64,000 nucleotides of DNA from Undaria pinnatifida (lineage: Eukaryota > Sar > Phaeophyceae > Laminariales > Alariaceae), in the NCBI GenBank assembly GCA_012845835.1, contig JABAKD010000021.1:13325978-13389977 (forward strand), in the 5' to 3' direction. Both the position numbers and the translations under genes were made by a program. Positions within the stretch are counted from its first letter, which is position 1, and each line of letters opens with the position of its first letter. Shown piece after piece: positions 63,934-64,000 of the stretch. The notes beneath the pieces are model-generated. The model worked only from the letters and a program-made list of their open reading frames with translations, was not told where the DNA came from and ran no database searches.

Positions 63934-64000
63934 TAATAGAAGAAGTGGTTGCGTATTTTGGTGGGCACGCATTCAACGTTTTGTTTTTGCACTGGCCACC

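Overview
This is a eukaryotic, repeat-dominated window. I found no intact host gene. It holds a long tandem satellite, a minisatellite, nested DNA transposons and broken retrotransposons, and it ends in a 500-N gap (46001-46500). The retroelement types (a chromovirus-like Ty3/gypsy, a second gypsy relative, a LINE) exclude bacteria and phage. A stramenopile, perhaps a brown alga, is my guess from overall flavour only; the sequence itself does not decide it. Layout. 1-3293 holds a 989-bp non-autonomous hAT-like element (perfect 18-bp TIR, perfect 8-bp TSD). 3294-10787 is a three-level nest: a TA-flanked DNA transposon (TIR GGGCCTYACCCAATAAGCT) is split by a young chromovirus-type LTR retrotransposon (3330-9508, TSD AATAT) and also carries a 185-bp mariner-like MITE (9819-10003). 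12062-46000 appears to be one large array of a ~323-bp satellite (roughly 58 monomers visible), opened by three insertions: a ~10.2-kb block (13679-23880: an 83-bp minisatellite plus a badly decayed gypsy element with a zinc knuckle and a D,D(35)E integrase); a 3.2-kb composite element (25346-28561, TSD ATGGTC) with 105/343-bp tandem repeats and a Pif1-type helicase C-terminus; and a 1757-bp hAT-like element (33921-35677) whose ends are G4-capable GGGTC repeats. Another copy of the satellite junction (30180-30266) preserves the equivalent site without the third insertion. 46501-52200 contains diverged inverted G-rich arms around smaller repeats. 54690-55750 is a truncated, frameshifted LINE reverse transcriptase. 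56106-56444 is a second copy of the right end of the composite element. 56590-57640 is a degenerate ~190-bp repeat. 58926-62662 is a Foldback-like element with ~1-kb arms made of short palindromic repeats. How the parts work together: nothing forms a pathway. The satellite looks like the substrate (heterochromatin, possibly centromeric) and the elements like successive insertions. The chromovirus copy has near-identical LTRs yet lacks gag and protease and has a nonsense codon in integrase, so if it moved recently it was probably helped in trans. The strongest evidence is structural (TIRs, TSDs, LTR pair, the unoccupied site), read directly from the bases. Identities and percentages are by eye, because no alignment or database search could be run.
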